Positions 34,521 to 43,620 of a stretch of 64,000 nucleotides of DNA are shown piece by piece. The position numbers and the translations under genes are program-made. The notes below the pieces were generated by a model. The model did no database searches. It had not been told where the DNA came from and saw only the letters and a program-made list of their open reading frames with translations. Each line of letters begins with the position of its first letter. Position 1 is the stretch's first letter. The stretch spans positions 62,001 to 126,000 of the forward strand of contig JALNYZ010000002.1 in the NCBI GenBank assembly GCA_023229575.1, given 5' to 3'. Source of the DNA: Prolixibacteraceae bacterium (GTDB taxonomy: Bacteria; Bacteroidota; Bacteroidia; Bacteroidales; Prolixibacteraceae).

Positions 34521-34973
34521 ATGAAAAAAATTAAGATTCTGATGTCAGTGGTTCTTGTAATTTCATTTATTCATATGAATGCAGGAAACACAGGTGACAT
34601 TTCCATTCAAAAACTGACCAAGGCAGATTTTTTTCAAAAGATTATGAATCTGGAAAAGAGCCCCAATACCTGGAAATACAGCGGAAACCTTCCTTGTATT
34701 GTGGATTTTTATGCCGACTGGTGTGGCCCCTGCCGCCAGGCATCACCGATATTGGAAGAGTTGGCGGTCAAATACAAGGACAAAATAGTCGTTTATAAAG
34801 TCAACACCGATGAGGAAAGGGAACTTGCCAGCGCTTTTAATATCCAGGGCATACAGGCTTTTTTATGGGTTCCCAAAAATGGAAAACCAACCATGAGCAG
34901 TGGTATCGCATCGAGCAAGGAGGAGACCAGGGCCATGTTTGAGAAGATGATTAAAGAAGTGTTAATGAAGTAG
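34521..34973 (+). CDS. Secreted thioredoxin-fold protein
   Basis: 150 aa with a signal peptide (MKKIKILMSVVLVISFIHMNAG), so periplasmic. The active site is W67-C-G-P-C71 in VDFYADWCGPCRQASPI, followed by VYKVNTDEERELASAFNIQGIQAFLWVP. The usual cis-Pro region (IQGIP-T) reads IQGIQAF, so the Pro is replaced or shifted, which may alter substrate specificity. Probably a periplasmic disulfide reductase or oxidase. The TAG stop begins a TTATGAG/TTATAAG heptamer array (34971-35010). Confidence 0.9.
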   Translation: MKKIKILMSVVLVISFIHMNAGNTGDISIQKLTKADFFQKIMNLEKSPNTWKYSGNLPCIVDFYADWCGPCRQASPILEELAVKYKDKIVVYKVNTDEERELASAFNIQGIQAFLWVPKNGKPTMSSGIASSKEETRAMFEKMIKEVLMK

Positions 34974-35010
34974 TTATGAGTTATAAGTTATGAGTTATAA
35001 GTTATGAGTT
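34971..35010. repeat. AGTTATGAGTTATA tandem repeats at the thioredoxin-like stop
   Basis: Heptamers AGTTATG and AGTTATA alternate, beginning within the TAG stop (34971-34973). Same family as the 14-bp array after prfA and the inverted array at 35702-35740. Confidence 0.85.
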
Positions 35011-35040
35011 CGTGCCACTTTGTCCTTATGCAACTGTATG

Positions 35041-35658
35041 TCAAATTTTACAATCTTTTTCAATTTCAATTATGTATGAGTAAATTGTATAAGCTGTGGC
35101 TCTTGATAATGCCTGCCAAAATTCAAGTTCGCTATTCCCAACCGTAAACTCAGACATTCCCAGTGTTTCAACATTTGGTTTGCTCTCTCCCTTATGAGCG
35201 TAATATTTTATCCCGGAATAGTCATTTGTGTATTGCCAGTTACCATGGGCAATAGCGTTTCTAAATGCTCTTACTGGATTGTTTAGTAAAAACTGGCATA
35301 TTCTTCTCGTCAAAGTTCCTGATGGCATAACTTTTTTTGTCACATCAAAACAATTGTCCTTCAAATAAACGAAGGCAACATAATTCTGAACTATGACTTG
35401 GGAACGAACTATCTCTGGATATTGGCTTAAATGCTTATTCACTCTGTCCATCATCATATTGAAAGCAGTTAATTCTTCAATCCGCAATTCTAAGCCAACT
35501 GGCGATGCAGTCTCTATTTCACGTAAATCCTCAATTGAAAGTTGCTTAAGCTCATTATAAATCGTTGTACAAATTGAGACTAGATATTTAGTCTCAACAC
35601 CTACTTCCTCTTTTAGTCGGCCACTATAATAAAATAATTGTCTATCTAGATTGTCCAT
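35041..35658 (-). CDS. HEPN-like protein (candidate RNase / defence or toxin domain)
   Basis: 205 aa, mostly helical, cytoplasmic. The C-terminal half has R133-N-A-I-A-H138 in VRAFRNAIAHGNWQY, an R-x4-H motif as in HEPN ribonucleases of toxin-antitoxin and abortive-infection systems. The family is not firmly recognised; the motif in a helical context is the evidence. No MNT antitoxin is adjacent. The gene sits alone between the 3' ends of two convergent genes, each carrying heptamer repeats after its stop, and looks like an inserted cargo gene. It could instead be an uncharacterised HEPN-like sensor without nuclease activity. Confidence 0.6.
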   Translation of the reverse strand: MDNLDRQLFYYSGRLKEEVGVETKYLVSICTTIYNELKQLSIEDLREIETASPVGLELRIEELTAFNMMMDRVNKHLSQYPEIVRSQVIVQNYVAFVYLKDNCFDVTKKVMPSGTLTRRICQFLLNNPVRAFRNAIAHGNWQYTNDYSGIKYYAHKGESKPNVETLGMSEFTVGNSELEFWQALSRATAYTIYSYIIEIEKDCKI

Positions 35659-35701
35659 AAAGTATATTTCGCAAATTTCAAATCAGCACTTTCCGTAAGC
35701 A

Positions 35702-35740
35702 TAACTCAAAACTCAAAACTCATATCTCATAACTCATAAC
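35702..35740. repeat. Heptamer repeats at the metallopeptidase stop (minus orientation)
   Basis: Units AACTCAA, AACTCAT and ATCTCAT, the reverse complement of ATGAGTT-type units. On the minus strand the array begins in the TGA stop of the peptidase gene (35736-35734), whose last codons read AAG TTA TGA. Confidence 0.85.
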
Positions 35741-37776
35741 TTTGTCAGTACTTCGTCCAATTGTTTCAGGATTGGATCTACCGATATTTTGTTCCCAACT
35801 GCCCCCTGCATCCAAATTTGTGGGATCAATCTGCCTTGTTGATAGATACGGTCAATTTCATTGGAGAATTGTTTTCCCTTCAGGTAGTCTTCAATTTGAT
35901 ATTCAATGATTTGTCCATAGGAATAGGCAGCCAGATAGAGCGGGTTGGAGATCATGTGCGAATAAATGGCCAAAATTGGCTGGTCTTTTATGCCAAAGAT
36001 CGCGGCAAAATAACTATTCCACACATCTTTGGAAATCTGAATGACAGCATTTTTCAGCTCTTCTGAATTAGCGCCAGGGTGTGCATACAACCATTGCCAG
36101 GTATGAATATCGACCAATCCCACACCCATAATCTCCATCAAGGTCCAGGAGGCATCCAGGCTATTCAGCATCTTTATATCTTTGCCTTGTCCCGACAATC
36201 CAAGCAATGAGAGGTCGCGACTTTGGAAAACGAATGCGAGCGCTTCAGTAAAGGCTGTATTTGGAACACCATTGAGCATGAAATTGTCAACATCATAGAG
36301 CGAAACGGTCTGTTCCACATTGTGTCCGAATTCATGAACTGCAATGTTGTATCCTTTGTAATCCATGCCGGAAGGGGCAATTCTGGTGCGCAGGTGCGCC
36401 TTTTCACCTTTCATCCCTGCACCCCAGGCATGACCTGAACCTCTGGCCGGATCCACAACAATTTTGGAGGCGATGTAGGCAGCACGCTCTTTGCTCCAGC
36501 CTAATTTAGCCAGCATATTCGGCATGTCCTTTTCAAATGCGGCCGGATCAGGGTATTTTTTGGTAGTTAACCCATTGAGTTGCTCCTGAGGGAATTCGCT
36601 CCTGGCTTTGAATCCGTCGTACCAGATATCAAAAGCTTCCAATTTGCGGCCAACCCTTCCTTCGATAATTTTTCCAACTTTTGCCAGTTGGGGCGATTTA
36701 AGGTAGCGATCAAAGAGCTCCTCGACCTGCTCTACCGGAATCTCCATTTCTCCCGAAAATTTCCTTTTGATAAAGGTGTTCATCTCAGGCTCAAAAGTAT
36801 CAACAGCTTGCTGGGCATGAAAATTATTCAGTATTTGCTGATACCTGCTATTGGGTTCCGCGCTGCATGAAACCACCTTGTTGTTTTCCATTACCTGATT
36901 GGATACGGGTTTCCAAAGGTAGGCCGGACTATTGATTACTTTGGCAGGAATATCCTGTTTGATAATATGTTGCATCACAGTATAGATCATTTTTTGTTTG
37001 GCCAGTCCCTTGTCCTTATCGGCATAATCGGCTTTAATCTCATCCCGAAGGTTCCAATGCGACAACAACGACATCTTATCAGGAAATAGCTGCGCATCCT
37101 CTTCCGTTCGCAATGATCCCATTTGGATGTTGTACTCCGCGATGTAGAGGTCAGCATCGGCTTCGGCTTTTGTAACCGCCTGTGATACTTCGGCCGGAAC
37201 GCGTGAAACAAACTGATCGCCCAAACGGACAGCTGCCCACTGGGTGCGACTCCAGTTTTTACCCTCTTTTTCTTTTTCTTCCAAACTGTAATAAGGAAAA
37301 TTGAGGGCCACCACAAAGGCTATTTTATTTTTGTAGAGATCATCCTGAAGGTGGGCGCCTACAGCGTAACCACTGAAAATCTTATCAATTTCAAGCAACT
37401 CCCCATTGTTGAGATCGACATTTTGGCGAAGATCCAGGGAAATTTTGTTGAAATGGCCTCCGAGCGATTCAAGATAAGTCGATAACTTAGCGAACAAAAG
37501 ATCTCTTTTCTTCGGATCTCCCAGAAAATTTGCCGCACAAAAATTGACAAAATCCCTGTCATTCCCGTCGGCAGTTGTCCATAGCGAAGCTGCATGTTTG
37601 ACCCCTTTTTGAATGGAGATCCTGAGCGTTTCACCATGCAGGCGAATCAGGGAATCAACAGCAAGATGAATGGTGTTTTCCGAAGGTCTAAGATTGGTCA
37701 TTTGGAGGGGTTCTTTTTTCACATCTGAGTTACAAGCGGCCAAAATAATGGCTGAGAAGAGGATTAAGTATTTCAT
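35734..37776 (-). CDS. Zinc metallopeptidase lipoprotein (HEXXH, gluzincin-like)
   Basis: 680 aa with a lipobox (IILAAC, Cys15), so anchored to a membrane facing the periplasm or surface. The zinc site is AVHEFGHNVEQT (HEXXH) with a downstream Glu in NTAFTEALAFVFQ, about 24 residues later, as in M3-like clan MA peptidases. The remaining sequence is largely helical and the family is otherwise not identified. M49 was considered, but the HEXXGH signature is absent. Likely an oligopeptidase acting on exported peptides. The stop codon lies in a heptamer repeat array. Confidence 0.75.
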   Translation of the reverse strand: MKYLILFSAIILAACNSDVKKEPLQMTNLRPSENTIHLAVDSLIRLHGETLRISIQKGVKHAASLWTTADGNDRDFVNFCAANFLGDPKKRDLLFAKLSTYLESLGGHFNKISLDLRQNVDLNNGELLEIDKIFSGYAVGAHLQDDLYKNKIAFVVALNFPYYSLEEKEKEGKNWSRTQWAAVRLGDQFVSRVPAEVSQAVTKAEADADLYIAEYNIQMGSLRTEEDAQLFPDKMSLLSHWNLRDEIKADYADKDKGLAKQKMIYTVMQHIIKQDIPAKVINSPAYLWKPVSNQVMENNKVVSCSAEPNSRYQQILNNFHAQQAVDTFEPEMNTFIKRKFSGEMEIPVEQVEELFDRYLKSPQLAKVGKIIEGRVGRKLEAFDIWYDGFKARSEFPQEQLNGLTTKKYPDPAAFEKDMPNMLAKLGWSKERAAYIASKIVVDPARGSGHAWGAGMKGEKAHLRTRIAPSGMDYKGYNIAVHEFGHNVEQTVSLYDVDNFMLNGVPNTAFTEALAFVFQSRDLSLLGLSGQGKDIKMLNSLDASWTLMEIMGVGLVDIHTWQWLYAHPGANSEELKNAVIQISKDVWNSYFAAIFGIKDQPILAIYSHMISNPLYLAAYSYGQIIEYQIEDYLKGKQFSNEIDRIYQQGRLIPQIWMQGAVGNKISVDPILKQLDEVLTKL

Positions 37777-37911
37777 CAGTATATAATTTTGTTTTCAATG
37801 GTCTGATGGAATACCCTGATATTCATTTTCGGTTGGAGTGAAAATATTCTCATGGGTATTTCATTTGCTAATATAATAGAGGTTATTTTCTTTTGAAAAT
37901 GGGCTGTCGCA

Positions 37912-37919
37912 TACCTTTG
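37912..37919 (+). promoter_or_regulatory. Candidate -7 box upstream of the ECF sigma gene (TACCTTTG)
   Basis: TAnnTTTG with TTTG at 37892-37895 16 bases upstream, in the 295-bp spacer before the sigma gene. A second box TAGATTTG (38059-38066) ends just before ATG 38072. Confidence 0.4.
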
Positions 37920-38071
37920 CAGGAAATAGAGAGACCACCCTAACAAAAATAGGGAAATTAAGTTATTTTATGCGCTTAATAACAGATATGGCAACAAAAT
38001 ACGTTTTTCTAATTTTCAATTTAATGTTAAAATGATGTTAAAAAATGTGAATAATGTATAGATTTGGGGTG

Positions 38072-38680
38072 ATGGAAAGAAAACAAAATATTTTATCAGA
38101 TAAAGAATTGTGGAAAGACTTTATTTCCGGTGAAAATGACGCTTTTAAAACAATATATGAAAAGCATTTTTCCGATCTGTATAAATATGGATGTTATTTT
38201 TCAAAAGATGAGGATTTGGTAAAGGATTGCATTCAGGATCTTTTCATTAATTTACATAATTACCGAACACGTTTAAAACCAATTGATAGAATAAAACCTT
38301 ACTTGATAGCTTCTTTTAAAAGAAACTTATTTAATAAACTTCGTTTAGACTCTGAAGGAAAAAAAAGGCAATTACGCATCGATAATTTGCCTTTTGATTA
38401 TTCATTCCCAGACAAAACAGGTGAAAATGATGATAATAAAATAGCTTTATTGCAAAATGCGATGAGTGAGTTGACGGCAAGACAACGGGAGGCGATTTAT
38501 TTAAAATATGTTACGGGTCTTAGCTACAATGAATTATCTGCCATAATGAATTTAAGTTATCAAGCATCACGAAACTTAATTTATCATGGAATGGAAAGAT
38601 TGCGTATTGTGATTGCAAATAAGACTCTTCTTTTATTCTCAATTATAATGAAGTTCCCCTTTCTGAAAAGAGCACATTGA
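38072..38680 (+). CDS. ECF-type RNA polymerase sigma factor (PUL regulator)
   Basis: About 202 aa from ATG 38072 (MERKQNILSDKELWKDF); the upstream start at 38054 adds six residues. Region 2: FKTIYEKHFSDLYKYGCYF ... DCIQDLFINLHNYR; region 4 with helix-turn-helix: MSELTARQREAIYLKYVTGLSYNELSAIMNLSYQASRNLIYHGMERLR. This belongs to the Bacteroidota SigW-like group that pairs with FecR anti-sigma factors. The FecR gene follows at 38895 and an STN-domain SusC after that, so it should activate this PUL when SusC senses its substrate. The 214-bp gap to fecR shows no gene. Confidence 0.94.
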   Translation: MERKQNILSDKELWKDFISGENDAFKTIYEKHFSDLYKYGCYFSKDEDLVKDCIQDLFINLHNYRTRLKPIDRIKPYLIASFKRNLFNKLRLDSEGKKRQLRIDNLPFDYSFPDKTGENDDNKIALLQNAMSELTARQREAIYLKYVTGLSYNELSAIMNLSYQASRNLIYHGMERLRIVIANKTLLLFSIIMKFPFLKRAH

Positions 38681-38894
38681 TTGTCCCAATTAAAAATTTC
38701 AATACCCTAATTTCTTCAGTCTGGAGGTATTGAGTCCAAATCCCATTTCAATTTCCCGAATTTCTTTTGATGATAAGCTGTTAAAATACAGTAGTTTGGC
38801 TGTTGTTTCTTTTTGAAGAAAAAAAAATAACAAAAATATTGGTTACAAAAGGGGCTGTTTTCCCATTTATGCAGTAAATGATGAATCCTTTGTA

Positions 38895-40088
38895 ATGCAT
38901 TCAATACAACAAAATCAATTTCAAAACTTCATTGATAATCAACTATTGGTTGATTGGGTGAAGAATCCAACTGCGGAGAGTAATAATTATTGGCAACAAT
39001 ATATTGCCGATCATCCTTCAGAAAAAGAGTCTATTATTCAGGCAAAATATTTACTGGAGAGATTTCAACGAGAAAAAATAAGTCCAAATGCTGACGATAT
39101 CAATAATGGTTGGTTGGAAATACAGGCCAAAATCCTGAATCCTCCCCCAAAGGCCAGATATCTAACTGTGTGGATGGTTGCTGCCTCTATCGTATTTATG
39201 ATTGGATTTGGATCAGTTTTATGGAAAATCATTGGAAACAGGGATACTTCTGAAAATTATTCAACCCAGGTAAAAATGGTACCTGATGGGAAAGAAGTTA
39301 AGCTTATCCTTTCTGACAATTCGGAAAAGCGATTTGCTAGCAATGATCCATCTATCAAGTACAATCAGCATGGAGAAATCATGGTTGATTCCATAACGCT
39401 AGCCAATGAAGTATCCACACTCAATAATCCTGACAAGGAGGTGTTCAATCAATTGGTGGTACCCAAAGGTAAACGGTCCAGCTTGACTTTTTCAGACGGG
39501 AGCAAGTTATACCTAAATTCAGGTAGCCAGGTAATATATCCGGTTTCATTCAATAAAAAGTCGCGGGAGATTTATATCAGGGGTGAGGCTTATCTTGATG
39601 TAATGCATGATGCCGCCTGGCCTTTTATAGTGAGAACCGACCATTTGGAGGTTAGGGTATTGGGAACCGAATTTGATATTAAATCTTATCCCGATGAAAT
39701 CAACTCTACAATTGTTCTTGTGAAAGGGAGTGTACAGGCTATCGTAAAATCACAGAAAACAATGATGAAGGAGAGTGAATTATTTACCTTGGACAATATA
39801 ACAGAAAAAACCTCCCTGGGGAAAGCCAATGTATTGGAATACACCTCCTGGAAAGATGGCTGGATGTATTGTACAAACGAGAAAATAGAGAATATAGCCA
39901 GAAAATTATCGCGATATTATGATGTGAATTTTCAGTTTAATGATGATAAAGTGAAAGAGATGACTTTAACAGGGAAGTTGGATCTTAAAACTGAATGTCA
40001 GGAAATTCTTAATGTTATCAGTTTTATAGCTCCTATTGATTACAAAATAATTGAAGGGAATATAATATTATCATCCAGAATTAAATAA
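38895..40088 (+). CDS. FecR-family anti-sigma factor
   Basis: 397 aa, a single-pass inner-membrane protein: cytoplasmic N-domain (1-90), transmembrane helix YLTVWMVAASIVFMIGFGSVLW (about 93-114), then the periplasmic FecR domain (PKGKRSSLTFSDGSKLYLNSGSQ, YIRGEAYLDVMHD, VLGTEFDIKSYPDE) and the C-terminal DUF4974/STN-like domain (IARKLSRYYDVNFQF ... LTGKLDLKTECQEIL). It holds the ECF sigma factor until the periplasmic domain contacts the STN domain of SusC. Order sigma-fecR-susC is canonical. Confidence 0.95.
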   Translation: MHSIQQNQFQNFIDNQLLVDWVKNPTAESNNYWQQYIADHPSEKESIIQAKYLLERFQREKISPNADDINNGWLEIQAKILNPPPKARYLTVWMVAASIVFMIGFGSVLWKIIGNRDTSENYSTQVKMVPDGKEVKLILSDNSEKRFASNDPSIKYNQHGEIMVDSITLANEVSTLNNPDKEVFNQLVVPKGKRSSLTFSDGSKLYLNSGSQVIYPVSFNKKSREIYIRGEAYLDVMHDAAWPFIVRTDHLEVRVLGTEFDIKSYPDEINSTIVLVKGSVQAIVKSQKTMMKESELFTLDNITEKTSLGKANVLEYTSWKDGWMYCTNEKIENIARKLSRYYDVNFQFNDDKVKEMTLTGKLDLKTECQEILNVISFIAPIDYKIIEGNIILSSRIK

Positions 40089-40137
40089 CTATGCCTATGC
40101 GAAATTAAAAGCCTTTTTTATGTAAAAAACAAAAAAA

Positions 40138-40164
40138 GCAGGTTATACTACTAATATAACCTGC
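40138..40164. terminator. Hairpin between fecR and susC
   Basis: Stem GCAGGTTAT (40138-40146) with ATAACCTGC (40156-40164). It is preceded by AAAAAAA and followed by only a weak T-rich stretch. It may end the fecR transcript partially or attenuate transcription into susC. Confidence 0.6.
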
Positions 40165-40223
40165 CAAATGTTTTAACTGCACGTTCTTGTTAAATTATTG
40201 CAAATTAAAAACAAAGCAAATTT

Positions 40224-43200
40224 ATGAAAAAAAACAAGTTTTTAGTTCCCTTATATAGGAACTGGAAAAAATTATTGCTGACAATGAAGTTATGTCTGCT
40301 TTTATTATTGATTTCTGCCGCATCATTGATGGCCAACAATGGTTATTCACAGAATACCTTACTGTCTGTCCATCTGAAGAATGCCACATTGAGGGATTTG
40401 ATTAGTGAAGTTGAAAAACAGAGTGAGTTTATCTTCGTTTTTTACGACAATGTAGTTGACCTGGATAGACAAATTGATGTAGAATCAGATAATCAGACGA
40501 TTAATGAAATTCTAGATAAAATATTTAAATCGTCCGAGTTAACTTACCGGATTTTTGACCGGCAGATTGGTATTGGGAAACGTGACCCGGTGACAGGAGT
40601 TTTAAACCTGCCAGTATCGTTAGTAGAGCTCACTTCAGCAGATAAGAAAGTTTCGGGAGTTGTAAAGGATACTAAAGGACAGCCATTACCAGGTGTTACC
40701 GTAGTTGTAAAAGGTACGTCCATTGGGACGGTGACTAATGCTGAAGGAAACTTCACTTTAACTACTCCGACAGACGCTAAAATTCTTCAATTTTCATTTA
40801 TAGGATTGGTAACGCAGGAAGTCCCCATGGCAGGAAAGAATGTTATGTCTATTGTGCTGGAAGAGCAAACTGTTTCTGTCGATGAGGTTGTAGTTACGGC
40901 CTTTGGCATGGAGAAAAGTGCAAAGACACTTTCCTACTCAACTCAAAAATTGGGGGGTGATGAGTTAACTAAAGTCATTAATCCCAACCTGATGAATTCC
41001 CTCTCAGGGAAAATGGCAGGTGTATCCATTAACCAATCCACAGGGGTAGGAAGTTCAGTTAAGGTTATAATTAGAGGTAATAAATCTATTCAGCGGAACA
41101 ATCAGCCTTTGTATGTGGTTGATGGTGTGCCTGTAGCAAATAGTAGTGGTCAGACAACAAATGGCTTGATTTCAAGTTATGACAATGGTGGTGACGGAAT
41201 TTCAAATTTGGACCCGGAAGATATAGAGAGTATTAGCGTGCTAAAAGGTGCCGGTGCCGCTGCACTTTATGGCAGCCAGGCTGCCAATGGAGTTATCCTG
41301 GTAACAACAAAGAAAGGCAAGGCTGGTGTAACAAAAATAGATTTTTCTTCCAGTATTACCATGGATAAGATTATATCCCTGCCCCAACTTCAGCATTCAT
41401 GGGGTCAAACTGCCCCAGGTGCAGGTGACAGTTGGGGACCTAAATTATCGTCTGAAGCGCCGGACAATCTCACCAACTTTTTTAATACTGGGACCAGCAA
41501 TATTAACTCGATTTCCCTCTCATCGGGCAATGAAAAAATGCAAACCTACTTATCCTATTCCAACACCAATTCAAAAGGTGTGGAAGAAGGCAATAAATTG
41601 ATTAGAAATAATTTTTATTTGCGACAGTCGGCTAAGTTTTTTAATGATAAGTTAACCGTTGATGGCAGCGTAACCCTTGTAGATCAAAAAATAAGCAATC
41701 CGCCAGTTTCAGGCAACCAACAATCCATATATTATGCAACAGCCATAATCCCTGTTGGATTAAATCTTGCGGACTATAAGAATTATGAAGTACTTGATCC
41801 AAACAGAAATGTGATGACCCAAAGTTGGTTTATGGTTCCTACTGCAAACAGTCAAAACCCTTACTGGATCATAAACAGGATGCTAAGAGAGTATGACCGT
41901 ACCAGGGCGATATTAAGGCTTTCGTTGAGATATGACCTTACGAAGTGGATGAACCTTCAAGTCAGAGGCAACCTTGATGACAGTTATACGACAAATGAAT
42001 TCAAAAATTTCTATGGCACGGTCCCTGCCTATGGTTATACCAGCGGATATTACAGAATAAATAAATCCGAAAATCCTCAAATGTACGGTGATGCATTGCT
42101 TAATATCTTTCACCATTTTGGTAAGATAAAGCTTCATGCCATGTTGGGTACTAGCATTTCTGATTCACGCCGAAATGGAGTTAACATTGCCTCTTCGGTT
42201 TTAAAAATACCAAATGTGTTTACTTTGCAAAATATGCAGTTGCAAGGAGGGACAGGCCTAAGTACCAGTTCCCTATCACATGAACAATTGCAGTCGGTTT
42301 TTGGTAGTGCGAACCTGACATATAATGATTGGCTTGTTTTGGATGTTACCGGACGGAATGACTGGTCGTCCAACCTAAGCTTTACACCCAATGTTTCATA
42401 TTTTTATCCGTCATTTGGCTTGACAGGATTAATACACGAATTTGTTTCATTGCCTAAGGTGATAAGTTTTGCGAAAATTAGGGGATCATATGCAATCGTA
42501 GGAAATACGGTTCCTATTTATGTAACAAATCCATCGGATGGTTCAATTGGAGGAGGTTCTGTTATTAATTTTAATGACATAACCCCATTCACCGACTTGG
42601 AACCTGAAAAGACAGGATCGCTGGAACTTGGTGCGAATATGCGGTTTTTCAATGACCGGCTAAGTCTCGACTTTTCCTATTATAAAACAAACACGTTAAA
42701 TCAATTTTTTACTGTTCAGGTTCCTCCAGGTACTGGATATAATTACCGCTATGTGAATGGCGGTGATATTCAGAACTCAGGCGTTGAAATAATGGCTGAA
42801 TATTCGTTGTCTAAAAAAGATTTTAGATGGGATTCGTTCATCAATTTCTCGAAAAATAAAAATGTCGTAAAGGAGTTGGCGGCTGGCTTCGACCAATATG
42901 TCATTACTTCCGACCTAAGTGATTACAACAATATACTAAAAGTTGGGGGTTCTTATGGCGATTTGTATGGACAGTCGTTGAAACGTGATGATCAGGGACG
43001 AATTATTATCTCATCAAGCGGTTCTCCGATTCTGTCCGGAGCAAATGACTTTTTAGGAAGCTCCTACCCTGATTTTAAACTGGCATGGAACAATAACTTA
43101 ACTTATAAAAACTTTTCGCTTAGCTTTCTGATTGATGGCAGTTTTGGCGGAAAACTAATGTCGTTGACACAGATGTATTTAGATATGGCCGGTGTTTCCC

Positions 43201-43586
43201 AGGCTACAGGTCTGGCACGCGACAATGGCAGTGTTAAGATAAACGGTGTCCTTGATGGTATAGGTACACAGGTTACCGAGGTAGATCCGCGCAAATGGTT
43301 TATAGCTGTATCTCAATACGGCGTTGGAGAATATATGTATGATGCTACTGTGTTAAAATTAAGGGAGTTAACCCTTGGGTATTCATTGCCAACCAAACGA
43401 CTCAATATGGGTTTTATCAAAAATCTAAAATTGTCATTGATAGGTCACAATCTCTTTTATATATACAAACCTGCTCCTTACGATTCTGATATTACTTATA
43501 CTACCGGAAATGGTTACTCAGGAGTCGATGTATTTAATCTGCCGGCTTCACGTTCACTTGGAATATGCCTAAATGTTACGTTTTAA
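40224..43586 (+). CDS. SusC/RagA-family transporter with STN signalling domain
   Basis: 1120 aa. A long N-terminus with signal segment (KLCLLLLLISAASLMANNGYS), STN domain (about 47-115: LKNATLRDLISEVEKQSEFI ... ILDKIFKSSELTYRIFD), a carboxypeptidase-regulatory-like domain (SGVVKDTKGQPLPGVTVVVKG, about 145-220), TonB plug (VIIRGNKSIQRNNQPLYVVDG, ESISVLKGAGAAALYGSQAANGVILVTT) and a C-terminal barrel ending SLGICLNVTF. The STN domain is the part that signals to FecR, so this transporter is both importer and sensor for the PUL. The SusD start is 34 bases downstream. Confidence 0.97.
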   Translation: MKKNKFLVPLYRNWKKLLLTMKLCLLLLLISAASLMANNGYSQNTLLSVHLKNATLRDLISEVEKQSEFIFVFYDNVVDLDRQIDVESDNQTINEILDKIFKSSELTYRIFDRQIGIGKRDPVTGVLNLPVSLVELTSADKKVSGVVKDTKGQPLPGVTVVVKGTSIGTVTNAEGNFTLTTPTDAKILQFSFIGLVTQEVPMAGKNVMSIVLEEQTVSVDEVVVTAFGMEKSAKTLSYSTQKLGGDELTKVINPNLMNSLSGKMAGVSINQSTGVGSSVKVIIRGNKSIQRNNQPLYVVDGVPVANSSGQTTNGLISSYDNGGDGISNLDPEDIESISVLKGAGAAALYGSQAANGVILVTTKKGKAGVTKIDFSSSITMDKIISLPQLQHSWGQTAPGAGDSWGPKLSSEAPDNLTNFFNTGTSNINSISLSSGNEKMQTYLSYSNTNSKGVEEGNKLIRNNFYLRQSAKFFNDKLTVDGSVTLVDQKISNPPVSGNQQSIYYATAIIPVGLNLADYKNYEVLDPNRNVMTQSWFMVPTANSQNPYWIINRMLREYDRTRAILRLSLRYDLTKWMNLQVRGNLDDSYTTNEFKNFYGTVPAYGYTSGYYRINKSENPQMYGDALLNIFHHFGKIKLHAMLGTSISDSRRNGVNIASSVLKIPNVFTLQNMQLQGGTGLSTSSLSHEQLQSVFGSANLTYNDWLVLDVTGRNDWSSNLSFTPNVSYFYPSFGLTGLIHEFVSLPKVISFAKIRGSYAIVGNTVPIYVTNPSDGSIGGGSVINFNDITPFTDLEPEKTGSLELGANMRFFNDRLSLDFSYYKTNTLNQFFTVQVPPGTGYNYRYVNGGDIQNSGVEIMAEYSLSKKDFRWDSFINFSKNKNVVKELAAGFDQYVITSDLSDYNNILKVGGSYGDLYGQSLKRDDQGRIIISSSGSPILSGANDFLGSSYPDFKLAWNNNLTYKNFSLSFLIDGSFGGKLMSLTQMYLDMAGVSQATGLARDNGSVKINGVLDGIGTQVTEVDPRKWFIAVSQYGVGEYMYDATVLKLRELTLGYSLPTKRLNMGFIKNLKLSLIGHNLFYIYKPAPYDSDITYTTGNGYSGVDVFNLPASRSLGICLNVTF

Positions 43587-43620
43587 CGAATTCATCAAGT
43601 TTAAACGAAGGAAATATAAA

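Noticed and set aside
35734..37776. Dipeptidyl peptidase III (M49)
   Set aside because: M49 requires HEXXGH; the sequence here is HEFGH, a standard HEXXH.
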